IMG/VR virus record: IMGVR_UViG_3300029787_000172
Coordinates: 1 to 34,252 of that record
Reading direction: 5' to 3' (one strand)
Origin: a virus
Length of the DNA: 34,252 nt
Part shown: in pieces, positions 5,678 through 13,847 of the stretch
Layout of the letters: every line of letters begins with the position of its first letter
How positions within the stretch are numbered: the first letter of the stretch is position 1
Notes under the pieces: generated by a model
Database searches by the model: none
What the model saw: only the letters and a program-made list of their open reading frames with translations
Told to the model about the DNA's origin: nothing
Made by a program: the position numbers and the translations under genes

Positions 5678-6962
5678 TTTCCCAGAGGTATTCGCGCCTC
5701 TGATAAAGCCAGCCAGATACAAAGGCGCATGGGGTGGCCGTGGGTCAGGCAAGTCTTGGTTCTTTGGCCTGATGACGGTTATAGCGTTGTTAGAGGGCAA
5801 GCGGGTCGTTTGTCTCAGGGAAGTGCAGAACTCCATCAAGGACTCTGTTAAACAGCTTATTGAAGACGTTATCTTGCGTCACGGGCTGGAAAGTCTGTTT
5901 GATATTACGGAGCAAGAGATACGGGGGCCGCAAGGGTCAACGTGTTTGTTCCGTGGCCTACATAATTCAACGTCAGCGTCGATCAAATCGCTAGAGGGTG
6001 TGCAGATAGCGTGGCTTGAAGAAGCCCAGACGATTAGCCAGCGCAGCCTTGATTTGCTAACCCCGACGATACGGGCAGACGGTTCGGAGTTGTGGTTTAG
6101 CTGGAATCCTGTGTCCAGGCTGGACCCGATTGACAAGCTGTTGAGACGGTACACGCCAGAGGATTCGATTATTGTTGAGTCTAATTGGCGGGATAATAAG
6201 TGGTTCCCTGCTTCTCTGAAGGCAGACATGGACCGGGACCGTTCTCAAGACCCAGAGAAGGCGGCTCACATTTGGGATGGTGAGTATGCGTCTGTGACGG
6301 GTGGGGCGTACTATGCCGCGCTCATATCCGATGCAAGAAAAGCGGGTCGGATTGGAAAAGTTGAGTATGACCCTGACTTGCCTGTCAGTAGTGCCTGGGA
6401 CTTGGGCATTGGCGATAGTCTTGCCATTATCTTATGGCAGCAAGTAGGGAACGAGATTAGAGTTATTAATCACTACGAGAACCACAGCCAGCCTTTGCCG
6501 CATTATGTGAAGTGGCTGAAGTCGCTGGACTACAAGGTAGAGCTTGATTGGTTGCCTCATGACGCAAGGGTTAGAGAGCTAGGCACGGGTTTAACTAGGG
6601 TCGAGGTTCTCAGACGAGAAAAGCGCAACGTGAAAATTGTGCCAGCCCACAAGGTAGACGATGGGATAAACGCTGTTCGGGAGCTTCTCCCGATAATGCA
6701 CTTCGACGCTGATAAGTGTGAGTATCTCTTGGAGTGCTTGATGCAGTATCGGGAAGATTACGACGAGCGGCTGTTGACTTTAAAAAGTCGGCCCCTGCAC
6801 GATTGGACAAGCCACTCAAGTGATGCGATGCGGTATATGTGCATGGCCTACCGGGAAGACAGACCGGAGCCTATAAGGAAGGTTCCAGAGTTTATTGAGC
6901 GTGAGCCATTAACAATCAATGAGTTGTTTGAAACCATTGATGAAAAAAGGACAGAGTTTTGA
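5655..6962 (+). CDS. terL: Terminase large subunit
   Basis: The protein has 435 residues, normal for the PBSX/Terminase_3 type. The ATPase has Walker A GGRGSGKS (27-34) and Walker B IAWLEE (118-123), where the second Glu is catalytic. The nuclease half has an RNase H-like core beginning SSAWDLGIGDS (Asp249) and a late acidic residue in SHSSDAMRYM near residue 395. It drives ATP-dependent filling of the prohead through the portal and cuts the DNA. Together with the circular permutation implied by the window ends, a headful mechanism is likely but not proven. Confidence 0.93.
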   Translation: MQLNLEIDFPEVFAPLIKPARYKGAWGGRGSGKSWFFGLMTVIALLEGKRVVCLREVQNSIKDSVKQLIEDVILRHGLESLFDITEQEIRGPQGSTCLFRGLHNSTSASIKSLEGVQIAWLEEAQTISQRSLDLLTPTIRADGSELWFSWNPVSRLDPIDKLLRRYTPEDSIIVESNWRDNKWFPASLKADMDRDRSQDPEKAAHIWDGEYASVTGGAYYAALISDARKAGRIGKVEYDPDLPVSSAWDLGIGDSLAIILWQQVGNEIRVINHYENHSQPLPHYVKWLKSLDYKVELDWLPHDARVRELGTGLTRVEVLRREKRNVKIVPAHKVDDGINAVRELLPIMHFDADKCEYLLECLMQYREDYDERLLTLKSRPLHDWTSHSSDAMRYMCMAYREDRPEPIRKVPEFIEREPLTINELFETIDEKRTEF

Positions 6963-7201
6963 GCAATCAATCAGACTTACAGGCAACCATACGAAGTGCG
7001 ACAGGTACAACGTTGGATTTCAATGGCGACTTTATGAAGGAGTTTGCCGATTCCTCAACGGGCGGCGTGACCTTCAACGAAAAGCTATTGGCGTGGATTA
7101 ATGGCGAGTTGAGCGCAAGCCACACCAACATTAATGAGGCAATGCAAGCTTTCGCAGTTTCCAAGAGTCGGAACAACTGGAACGCGGTGACCTCAATATG
7201 A
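6959..7201 (+). CDS. Small protein, paralogue of the next small gene (80 aa)
   Basis: The start is TTG at 6959, overlapping the terminase stop. The protein begins SNQSDLQATIRSATGTTLDF and ends NNWNAVTSI. The gene at 7251 begins SNQSLVQQSVRDLTGTAHTY and ends YNWNSVQSI, with shared AxNEALQ/NINEAMQ before the end, so the two are diverged duplicates. It lies between terminase and portal, where head-assembly or neck genes are common. No domain is recognised. Confidence 0.7.
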   Translation: MSNQSDLQATIRSATGTTLDFNGDFMKEFADSSTGGVTFNEKLLAWINGELSASHTNINEAMQAFAVSKSRNNWNAVTSI

Positions 7202-7254
7202 GTGATCTGTATGAACGGTTCCTGAGAGCCTTTTTCCGTAGGTTTAAGGTATGA
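7198..7254 (+). CDS. 18-residue micro-gene, overlapped at both ends
   Basis: The frame MSDLYERFLRAFFRRFKV starts with an ATG that overlaps the upstream stop (ATGA at 7198-7201). It ends with a TGA that overlaps the downstream ATG (ATGA at 7251-7254). The product would be a basic amphipathic helix. The double overlap suggests that ribosomes pass through it, but it could be only a coupling device. Confidence 0.4.
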   Translation: MSDLYERFLRAFFRRFKV

Positions 7255-7541
7255 GCAACCAATCCCTGGTGCAGCAGAGCGTCCGTGACCTGACAGGCAC
7301 GGCACACACCTATATGGGAGATTGGAACGCGCTGTTTGATCTCAACAACATTCCAACGGGATCATTTGCGGGTCGGATGTTGGCGTGGCGTAATAAGATG
7401 CAAAGTGCGTGGGACAACGCAGTGTGGGACCGGGCTGAGTGGGGAGCAAACGCCGAAGGGTATACCAACCTTAACGAGGCGTTACAGTCTATTGCTGACA
7501 AAGAAGGCGTGTACAACTGGAACTCGGTGCAGTCGATATGA
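7251..7541 (+). CDS. Small protein, paralogue of the 80-residue gene (96 aa)
   Basis: The protein has 96 residues and shares its two ends and overall plan with the protein at 6959-7201. A Trp-rich central insertion (AWRNKMQSAWDNAVWDRAEW) is not in the shorter copy. Its stop overlaps the portal start by four bases. It is probably a small virion or assembly factor; the function is unknown. Confidence 0.7.
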   Translation: MSNQSLVQQSVRDLTGTAHTYMGDWNALFDLNNIPTGSFAGRMLAWRNKMQSAWDNAVWDRAEWGANAEGYTNLNEALQSIADKEGVYNWNSVQSI

Positions 7542-9466
7542 GCGAACAAATTGAAAGCATGGGAGAGTTTGAGGGTTCCGCTGGCATGGCCCGATATTGG
7601 GACATTGAGCTAAACGCGGCGAGTGCGGAAGAAAGAGATTGGCGCGACGAAGGCGAGGAAGTCGTTGACCGCTATCGCGCCGACCCTGAGATGTCTCTTA
7701 TTGGCCGGGAAAAGAAATTTAATATTTTATGGTCGAACACTGAAACCCTAAAGGGTGCGTTGTTCGCAAGGATGGCAAAGCCTGACATTCGCAGACGGTA
7801 TTTAGATCGTGACCCGGCTGGCCGACAGGTGGCTGAATTGCTTGAAAGGGCGTTAGAGTATTCGTCTGATGTTTACGACGAAAGAGAGATTATCGCGGGT
7901 GCGATAGAGGATTACTTGTTACCGGGCCGTGGCGTGGTCTGGGTGGTCAAGGAGGACATTATGATTGATGTCCCGACCTATGACGAGTTTGGTTTTCCAA
8001 CCGGCGAAACCGTTGAGGAAATAGGCGACCAGCGCGTGTTCTTTGAATATGTGCATTGGGAAGATTACAGAGAAAGTCCGTCAAAGCGTCCAGAGGATGT
8101 CCGCTGGAAGGCGCGGCGGCATTTGATGACACGGGATGATCTGCGGGAGCTTACGCCTGACCAAGCAGACAGAGTGCCATTGAATTGGAGTCCGTCAGAC
8201 GGCGGTGACTATGCTTCAGAAGATGTTTTCCGACGCGCAGAGGTGTGGGAAATCTGGTGCGAAGAAACCCGTAAGCAATATTATGTGGTGCAAGGCTACC
8301 CGGCATTATTAGCCGAAGAAGAAGACCCTTATGAGCTTGAAGGGTTTTTCCCAACGCCGAAGCCGATAGTGTCATTCAAAACGAACGGGTCGGGAGTGCC
8401 GATTCCAGAGTTCCGGTTGTATGAAGACCAAGCCGATGAGCTAGACAGAATTACCACACGAATCGCAAAGCTCACGGACGGGTTACGGCGTAGGGGTATT
8501 TATGATGGGTCGGTTCCTGAGTTGGCAAAACTTGCAGAGGCGGCTGACAATACTTTCGTGCCAGCCGATAATTATGCGAATTTGGCTCAAAAGGGCGGTT
8601 TGGCCAATGCGATGCAGACTGAGGACATATCGCAAACGGCTGGCGTATTGTCCGGTCTTTACCAACAGCGGGCGCAGCTTATCCAGACTATTTATGAGGT
8701 CACCGGGATAAGTGACGTTCTTAGAGGCGCAACAAATCCAAACGAAACGGCAACGGCCCAAAGGTTAAAGGGTCAGTTTGGGTCAATGCGCCTTAAACAG
8801 AGGCAAGACCAAGTTCAGCGGTTTATTCGTGACCTGTACAGAATACGGGCTGAATTAATTGCGGAACACTTCCAGCCCTACATTTTGCAAAACATGACCG
8901 GGCTACAAGTCACGCCTGAGATGCTTCAGATCATGCGCTCCGACAAGTTGCGGTCCTATCGGATTGACATAGAGACAGACTCGACGGTGTTTGAAGACGC
9001 TCAGATGGAACGTCAAAGCCGCATAGAGTTTGTGAATACGCTAGGGTCGTACATGGAGCGGGCGTTGGGTGTCGTTCAAGCGGCCCCCGAATTGACCCCG
9101 ATAGCGTTCCAGGCAATGGAGTTTATGGTGCGCGGGTTTAAGATTGGCAGGGAGTTTGAAGACCTTATTGACGAGGCCAAGCAGAACGCCATGCAGTCCC
9201 TACAGATGCAACAGCAACAAGGCCAACAGCCTGACCCGGCGATGATGATGGTTCAGCAAAAGGCGCAGTTGGATCAAGCTGAGTTGCAACAAAAAGGCCA
9301 GTTGAAGTCGGCAGAGATGCAGCAAGATATGCAGATTGAACGGGCGAAGATGAATCAGGAAGCTCAGATTGACCGCGAGAAGATGATAGTCGATGCAGAG
9401 ATTGCCAGAGAGAAGATAATGACCGACGCCGAGGTTGAGCTAATGAAAGGCACGGGGTTGATGTAA
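7538..9466 (+). CDS. Portal protein
   Basis: The protein has 642 residues, the size of podovirus portals. After an acidic N-terminus it has KKFNILWSNTETLKGALFAR, the typical opening of the portal wing. A mid-region follows with DELDRITTRIAKLTDGLRRR and LSGLYQQRAQLIQTIYEVTG, then ISDVLRGATNPNETATAQRL, all classic portal segments. The last 110 residues are a Gln/Met/Glu-rich coiled coil (repeated 'AQIDREKM'-like units) that could form the barrel. It forms the dodecameric vertex for DNA entry. Its TAA overlaps the next ATG. Confidence 0.92.
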   Translation: MSEQIESMGEFEGSAGMARYWDIELNAASAEERDWRDEGEEVVDRYRADPEMSLIGREKKFNILWSNTETLKGALFARMAKPDIRRRYLDRDPAGRQVAELLERALEYSSDVYDEREIIAGAIEDYLLPGRGVVWVVKEDIMIDVPTYDEFGFPTGETVEEIGDQRVFFEYVHWEDYRESPSKRPEDVRWKARRHLMTRDDLRELTPDQADRVPLNWSPSDGGDYASEDVFRRAEVWEIWCEETRKQYYVVQGYPALLAEEEDPYELEGFFPTPKPIVSFKTNGSGVPIPEFRLYEDQADELDRITTRIAKLTDGLRRRGIYDGSVPELAKLAEAADNTFVPADNYANLAQKGGLANAMQTEDISQTAGVLSGLYQQRAQLIQTIYEVTGISDVLRGATNPNETATAQRLKGQFGSMRLKQRQDQVQRFIRDLYRIRAELIAEHFQPYILQNMTGLQVTPEMLQIMRSDKLRSYRIDIETDSTVFEDAQMERQSRIEFVNTLGSYMERALGVVQAAPELTPIAFQAMEFMVRGFKIGREFEDLIDEAKQNAMQSLQMQQQQGQQPDPAMMMVQQKAQLDQAELQQKGQLKSAEMQQDMQIERAKMNQEAQIDREKMIVDAEIAREKIMTDAEVELMKGTGLM

Positions 9467-9702
9467 TGCGGACCACTTATGTCTATGACAACGGTAGACT
9501 TGTTGAAAAGGGCGCAAGAGAGAGGCGCACAGGTTATTCGGTCATCAGTGACATCGAGCCTTTTACGTCACCGATTGACGGGTCAGTATTGAGTTCACGT
9601 TCTCAAGTGCGAGAGCATGAGCGCAAGCATCAGGTGAGGCAGTGTGGAAACGACTACACCTCATCTGAAAAACCAAGCTGGTGGGATAGTCGGCATGGCT
9701 GA
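9466..9702 (+). CDS. Small conserved head-region protein (78 aa)
   Basis: The protein reads like a small family placed directly after portal in many podoviruses: a short tyrosine-rich start, VISDIEPFTSPIDGSVLSSR, then REHERKHQVRQCGND. The 'sp.DG....SRs..reH.r..g....GND' pattern is shared across phages, but its role in the head or neck is not established. It overlaps portal by one base and the next gene by eight. Confidence 0.7.
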   Translation: MRTTYVYDNGRLVEKGARERRTGYSVISDIEPFTSPIDGSVLSSRSQVREHERKHQVRQCGNDYTSSEKPSWWDSRHG

Positions 9703-10147
9703 CATATTCGACAGGTATATTTTGGATTTGCCAGCAGAAATGCAATACCGGCAGACTGAACTGCCTGTCGAAACAGAGCGTGAAATGATGGCGTTTCTTT
9801 TGCGGTCGCCGTGGCTGGCCGGGATACAAGACACAATTCAACAGAATGACCAAAAGTTTATTCCCAAAGAAGAATTGCTTGATCAACTACTAGACAATCC
9901 AGATTATGATTATGGTGGGGCATACTTGGCGCGAGGCGAAAGTATGTTTGGAGTTGACCCAGCATCAGGAACATATCACGGGTTTTCACGAACCCCAGAG
10001 GGTAGGTTCCTAAAAGCGCCAGACCACAGCACAAGCTGGAAAGAAATTTTTTATAACGAAATGGGCTTTTCGCCTGACACGGCAAAAGAAAGCCCGCACC
10101 CCAGCATGACACGAGCGGAAGCTGCGCGAGTGTTAATGCAACGATAA
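9695..10147 (+). CDS. Hypothetical head-region protein (150 aa)
   Basis: The start ATG at 9695 overlaps the end of the previous gene; an upstream ATG at 9644 lies deeper inside that gene and is less likely. The central part (DNPDYDYGGAYLARGESMFG, followed by HGFSRTPEGRFLKAPDHSTS) matches a pattern seen in phage proteins near the portal: 'YDY.GAY..G.......H......F K.P.H.T'. The function is unknown. A short overlapping palindrome follows the stop. Confidence 0.65.
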   Translation: MADIFDRYILDLPAEMQYRQTELPVETEREMMAFLLRSPWLAGIQDTIQQNDQKFIPKEELLDQLLDNPDYDYGGAYLARGESMFGVDPASGTYHGFSRTPEGRFLKAPDHSTSWKEIFYNEMGFSPDTAKESPHPSMTRAEAARVLMQR

Positions 10148-10161
10148 CGCCGCGTTAGCGG
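10145..10161. repeat. Two overlapping short palindromes before the scaffold gene
   Basis: TAACGCCGCGTTA (10145-10157) is a perfect odd palindrome that includes the stop codon. CCGCGTTAGCGG (10150-10161) can form an alternative hairpin using half of it. No T-tract follows, so this is not a terminator; an RNA-processing or coupling role is possible. Confidence 0.35.
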
Positions 10162-10182
10162 TAAACACAAACGGAGAAGATA

Positions 10183-11271
10183 ATGGCTGACAGCACTCCT
10201 GAAGAGGAGTCGGCGGGTCAAGACGTGCCTGAAAAGGACACCGCTGACGATAACGTACTTGACGAAATGCTTTCCAAAAGTTTGGATGAAGCATATGCGG
10301 AGGAACCCGAAGAGCCTCAAGATGACGGGTCCACCTCTGAAGAGATAGAGGCTCAAGACGAAGACACCGCCCAGGACGAAGCACCTCCACCCGAAGACGT
10401 AGAGGCCAGCGAGGGCGAAACCGACCATGAAGAAGTGAAAGCGGAAACCCCAGAGGTTCCACCGCTTGATGCACCGCAGCATTGGTCGGCAGCGGATAAG
10501 GAGCGGTTTAAAGCAATGCCGCGTGAGGCACAGGACTATGTGCTGGAGCGTGACAAGTCTATGACTGCCGATTATACGCGCAAGACTCAAGATGTTGCCC
10601 AAATCCGACAGGCTTACGAACCCCTACATCATGTTTTAAATCCTATGCGTCAGGCTCTTCAGCAGTCTGGAATCAGCGAAGCCGAATATGTAGCTAGACT
10701 GATTCAAGCGGATAGGAATTTACAACAAAACCCGTATGGGGCCATCCAACAGCTTGCGAGGAATGCGGGGATAAATCTTGAAGCCCTTGAACAACCACAA
10801 GCGGCAACGGTTCAACAGCCTGACCCGCAAGTAAACGCCTTACAACAGCAAGTCCAACAACTTCAAGGATATGTCCAAGGAAATGAGGAACGTGCCGCGC
10901 AAGAGCGTCAGGCCGGTCTTTTAAGCCAAATTGATTCGTTTTCCGCACAAACGGACGCAGACGGGAATGTAGCTCATCCACATTTCGATGCCCTTCGCAT
11001 GACAATGGGGCAGTTAATTGAAGCGGGTGCAGCAGCAGACCTTGAAGACGCTTATTCAAAAGCGTTGCGTCTGGATGATACTTTGTATCAGCAAAGCCTT
11101 GAGGCAGAGCGTACAAAGGTCAAAGCCGCTGCGGAAAAACGCAGAAAAGAGGCAGTTGCAAAAGCTAAAAAGGTGCCTTCGCGGCGTTCTGCGAATCCAC
11201 CGGCTGGCAATATGCAATCAAACAACTTGGATGACATTCTTGGGAATGCTTTAGACAACGCTGGTTTGTAA
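10183..11271 (+). CDS. Scaffolding protein
   Basis: The protein has 362 residues and lies directly upstream of the capsid gene. Residues 1-90 are extremely acidic and disordered. Next is a domain (PQHWSAADKERFKAMPREAQ, then YVLERDKSMTADYTRKTQDV) that is characteristic of podovirus scaffolds. After it come Gln-rich coiled coils and a basic C-terminal tail (AAAEKRRKEAVAKAKKVPSR), the usual capsid-contact end. It directs prohead assembly and leaves or is degraded before packaging. A GGAG site precedes the ATG. Confidence 0.85.
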   Translation: MADSTPEEESAGQDVPEKDTADDNVLDEMLSKSLDEAYAEEPEEPQDDGSTSEEIEAQDEDTAQDEAPPPEDVEASEGETDHEEVKAETPEVPPLDAPQHWSAADKERFKAMPREAQDYVLERDKSMTADYTRKTQDVAQIRQAYEPLHHVLNPMRQALQQSGISEAEYVARLIQADRNLQQNPYGAIQQLARNAGINLEALEQPQAATVQQPDPQVNALQQQVQQLQGYVQGNEERAAQERQAGLLSQIDSFSAQTDADGNVAHPHFDALRMTMGQLIEAGAAADLEDAYSKALRLDDTLYQQSLEAERTKVKAAAEKRRKEAVAKAKKVPSRRSANPPAGNMQSNNLDDILGNALDNAGL

Positions 11272-11306
11272 GGATTTGGCAAACTCACGACTAAGGAGTG
11301 TAAGAG

Positions 11307-12260
11307 ATGGCGAGTCCAAACTCTTCCTTTACGGAAATCGTGACTACTACTCTCCAGGGCTATTCAAAAGTCCTGGCGGATAACGTCACGAACCATAATG
11401 CCCTTATGCGTCACATGGACGAAAAGGGTAACAAGCAACCCGCTACGGGTCGCACCATTGTCCAAGAACTCGAATATGCCGTGAACTCCACTTCCAAGTG
11501 GTATTCGGGCTATGAGGTTCTTGACACGTCACCAAGCGACGTTTTCACCGCTGCGGAGTTTAACTACAAGCAGTTGGCCGGGAACGTGGTCATTTCGGGT
11601 CTTGAAGAAGTGCAAAACAGTGGCCGGGAAGCCGTTCACAATCTTTTGAAGTCTCGGATCAAAAACCTTGAAAAGTCCCTCAAAAACACCTTTGCCACAG
11701 CGATGTACGCTGACGGCACGGGTACGGACGGCAAGGAAATTGGTGGCCTTCAGAGCCTAGTGGCTGACGCTGGCACGGGTACGGTTGGTGGGATTAATTC
11801 CTCAACCTATACTTTCTGGAAAAATCAGATTTATGATTTCTCCGCAGAGGGTGTCACGGCATCAGCAACAACGATCCAGAACGCCATGAACTCGCTTTGG
11901 CTGACAACTATCCGTGGTGCGGATAAGCCAGACGTAATCACGGCTGATTCGACTTACTTCAATTTCTATTGGAGTAGCTTGCAGACCAATCAGCGGTTTG
12001 CTTCGGATCGTAAAGCTGCGGCTGGCTTTATGAACTTGCTCTTCATGGACGCCCCGGTGTTCTATGACGATCAAGCGCCTTCGACGCATATGTATATGCT
12101 GAACACCGATTACTTGTTCATGCGCCCCGCTTCGGGCCGTGAGTTTGTGCCTCTCGGTGAGAAGGCTTCTGTCAACCAAGACGCAATGGTAATGCCGATG
12201 GTTTGGGCCGGGAACATGACTTGTTCCAACCGCTCAGTCCAAGGCGTCATTGTAGCTTAA
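11307..12260 (+). CDS. Major capsid protein
   Basis: The protein has 317 residues with a strong AAGGAG site and lies after the scaffold. It starts MASPNSSFTEIVTTTLQGYS and contains DNVTNHNALMRHMDEKGNKQ, then RTIVQELEY and the late LGEKASVNQDAMVMPMVWAG. This is the organisation of a podovirus-type HK97-fold coat protein: an N-arm, an E-loop rich in Thr/Ser and Trp (STSKWYSGYEVL), a spine helix (EAVHNLLKSRIKNLEKSLKN) and an axial domain. It forms the icosahedral shell. Confidence 0.9.
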   Translation: MASPNSSFTEIVTTTLQGYSKVLADNVTNHNALMRHMDEKGNKQPATGRTIVQELEYAVNSTSKWYSGYEVLDTSPSDVFTAAEFNYKQLAGNVVISGLEEVQNSGREAVHNLLKSRIKNLEKSLKNTFATAMYADGTGTDGKEIGGLQSLVADAGTGTVGGINSSTYTFWKNQIYDFSAEGVTASATTIQNAMNSLWLTTIRGADKPDVITADSTYFNFYWSSLQTNQRFASDRKAAAGFMNLLFMDAPVFYDDQAPSTHMYMLNTDYLFMRPASGREFVPLGEKASVNQDAMVMPMVWAGNMTCSNRSVQGVIVA

Positions 12261-12273
12261 GGGAGGATTGAAT

Positions 12274-12729
12274 ATGTACCAGTTAGGTATTGACGAAACT
12301 CTCGTTTCCAGCACTTGCGACTTCAAGTTGGGTCAGTTGGGAATGAATGACGGGAGCGCAGCCGTTTACAAGTGGGTGCAGTACGACACGGGTTCCGGTT
12401 CAGTTGCGGCTGTAGCTGGGAACGTGACTTACTACTACACTTTGGACGGTTATAAGAATAACCAAGTCACCAGTGACTTGTCGGACTCAGTAGAGATCGG
12501 CGCGGGTGTTCTTAAATCGGCTCCTACGGATGGGCAGTATTGCTGGATTCAAATCAAGGGTGCAGCAACTCTGAACACGGCACTAACAGCGGGTGCGGAT
12601 GGTGATCCTCTCACTCCCACGGGTTCTTCTGACGGTACGTTGGATGTATCTGGGGCGGTGACGGATAACGTCTGCGCGATTGCTGGCGATATTTCTGATA
12701 AAGAGATCGCTTGCGATTTCCCGTTCTAA
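12274..12729 (+). CDS. Putative capsid decoration protein
   Basis: The protein has 151 residues from the ATG at 12274, correctly spaced from GGGAGG; the TTG at 12268 is too close to that site. It is beta-rich (VYKWVQYDTGSG, then GNVTYYYTLDGYKNN), with repeated Thr/Gly/Ser-rich strands. It lies directly after the capsid gene and before a strong terminator. This position and composition are typical of head decoration or cement proteins; that function is inferred. Confidence 0.6.
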   Translation: MYQLGIDETLVSSTCDFKLGQLGMNDGSAAVYKWVQYDTGSGSVAAVAGNVTYYYTLDGYKNNQVTSDLSDSVEIGAGVLKSAPTDGQYCWIQIKGAATLNTALTAGADGDPLTPTGSSDGTLDVSGAVTDNVCAIAGDISDKEIACDFPF

Positions 12730-12736
12730 CGGATGG

Positions 12737-12765
12737 GGGGGGGCTTCGGCTCCCCCTTTTCTTTT
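12737..12765 (+). terminator. Strong intrinsic terminator after the capsid block
   Basis: A G-run and a C-run form a stem of about eight pairs closed by a TTCG tetraloop (12745-12748), followed by TTTTCTTTT. It would lower transcription of the downstream tail genes relative to capsid. Confidence 0.85.
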
Positions 12766-12795
12766 GGCGGGTTTCAATAGAAAAAGGTGAGAAAA

Positions 12796-13050
12796 TTGGC
12801 AACCCCGCAGAAAGGTAAAGCAAAGGTCAAGGTTACAAAGAGTGGCAAGCGCGTTTCGTATGGTCAGGCGGGAAAGGCAAAGGGCGGTGGCCCAAGGGTC
12901 AAGCCTGGGACTAAGAAGGGCGATGCCTACTGTGCGCGGTCTGCCGGTCAAATGAAGAAGCACGGCAAAGCTGCCCGTGACCCTAATTCGCCACTCCGAC
13001 TCTCACGCAAGCGGTGGAAGTGTGCAGGAACCAAATCGAGGAAGTCGTAA
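12796..13050 (+). CDS. Lys-rich basic protein with Cys motif (DUF6321-like)
   Basis: The protein has 84 residues if it starts at TTG (12796), which is well spaced from AAGGTGAG; GTG at 12787 lies within that site. It is very basic. Its C-terminal half, GTKKGDAYCARSAGQMKKHG then LSRKRWKCAGTKS, resembles DUF6321, a marine-phage family with 'GdaYCARS...LSRkkWkC.g.kS'. It is the first of three small basic proteins in a row. It could bind DNA or RNA in the virion or assembly site; the function is not known. Confidence 0.7.
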   Translation: MATPQKGKAKVKVTKSGKRVSYGQAGKAKGGGPRVKPGTKKGDAYCARSAGQMKKHGKAARDPNSPLRLSRKRWKCAGTKSRKS

Positions 13051-13238
13051 TGGCGCGGACTAAAAAAGAGAAGATTGCAAAGCTCAAGAAACAGAAGCCG
13101 GGGCTGTATAGGAACATTGCTCTCAAAAGCCTGGGCGCGGGAAAGACAAAAACCAAACGCAAGCCGGGAACTAAGGGTGCGCCCACAGCGGCGGCATTTC
13201 GAGCGGCAGCGAAAACTGCAAAGAAGAGAAAGGCGTGA
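13050..13238 (+). CDS. Lys-rich small basic protein (62 aa)
   Basis: The ATG at 13050 overlaps the previous stop (TAATG); an upstream in-frame codon lies inside the prior gene. The sequence is dominated by Lys, Arg and Ala (MARTKKEKIAKLKKQKPGLY, ending AAAKTAKKRKA) and has no Cys. It resembles a histone-tail-like or protamine-like peptide. Its stop overlaps the GTG of the next gene (GTGA). Confidence 0.65.
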   Translation: MARTKKEKIAKLKKQKPGLYRNIALKSLGAGKTKTKRKPGTKGAPTAAAFRAAAKTAKKRKA

Positions 13239-13771
13239 CGCCAACGGTGGAGTCAGTCCGCAAAGAAATACGATCATGGTCGAGAGAGGTGCTAGAGGTA
13301 GCCAACCCGCATCTATCGGGCATGAAGGCGTGTCCGTTTGCAGAGGCGGGATGGAAGAACGACAAGGTTGAAGTGGTCAAGGGTGACGGGGTGCAATGCC
13401 TCAAGGCGGCAATAACCGGCTTTGACCCATTGTTAAAAGATATGCGGATATGGGTGACGTTTAACCTATCCCGGTATGATTTGTGGGACCGCTGGGTAAC
13501 GCTTTGGAATCAAGAAAACGCGAAGAACGATCTGCATCTGATGCTATTCCATCCTGAGTACCCGCCAGAGGATGGCGAGGTATACTTAGTGGATAATGAT
13601 TGGCAACCAGACTTTGATGACCATTATGTTATGGTTTTCATTCAGAGCCTGAGTGCGCTTAACAAGGCAAGCACCGCTCTGGACAAGACAGGTTATTACA
13701 ACAAATTTCCAACCCACGTTTACGATTCACTAGTCCTAGAAAGAAGGAGACTACAAAATGGCTATGGGTAA
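13235..13771 (+). CDS. Hypothetical protein of the head-tail region (178 aa)
   Basis: The start is GTG at 13235, coupled to the previous stop. The segment LEVANPHLSGMKACPFAEAG recalls a conserved cyanophage/marine-phage pattern with 'NPhl.g...CPFA'. A second conserved stretch is ALDKTGYYNKFPTHVYDSL. No catalytic motif can be named. It overlaps the 29-residue basic peptide gene by 14 bases. Confidence 0.65.
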   Translation: MTPTVESVRKEIRSWSREVLEVANPHLSGMKACPFAEAGWKNDKVEVVKGDGVQCLKAAITGFDPLLKDMRIWVTFNLSRYDLWDRWVTLWNQENAKNDLHLMLFHPEYPPEDGEVYLVDNDWQPDFDDHYVMVFIQSLSALNKASTALDKTGYYNKFPTHVYDSLVLERRRLQNGYG

Positions 13772-13847
13772 AAAAGGCGGCATGAAGCGCGGCGGCAAAA
13801 AGAAGCCAATGAAGTCGATCAAGAAGATCAAAACGAGGAAGAAGTAA
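13758..13847 (+). CDS. 29-residue Lys-rich peptide
   Basis: The ATG at 13758 has an AAGGAG site and the stop overlaps the next ATG (TAATG). The product, MAMGKKGGMKRGGKKKPMKS followed by IKKIKTRKK, has nearly half Lys/Arg residues and no acidic one. It is the third basic small protein in this cluster. Confidence 0.6.
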   Translation: MAMGKKGGMKRGGKKKPMKSIKKIKTRKK

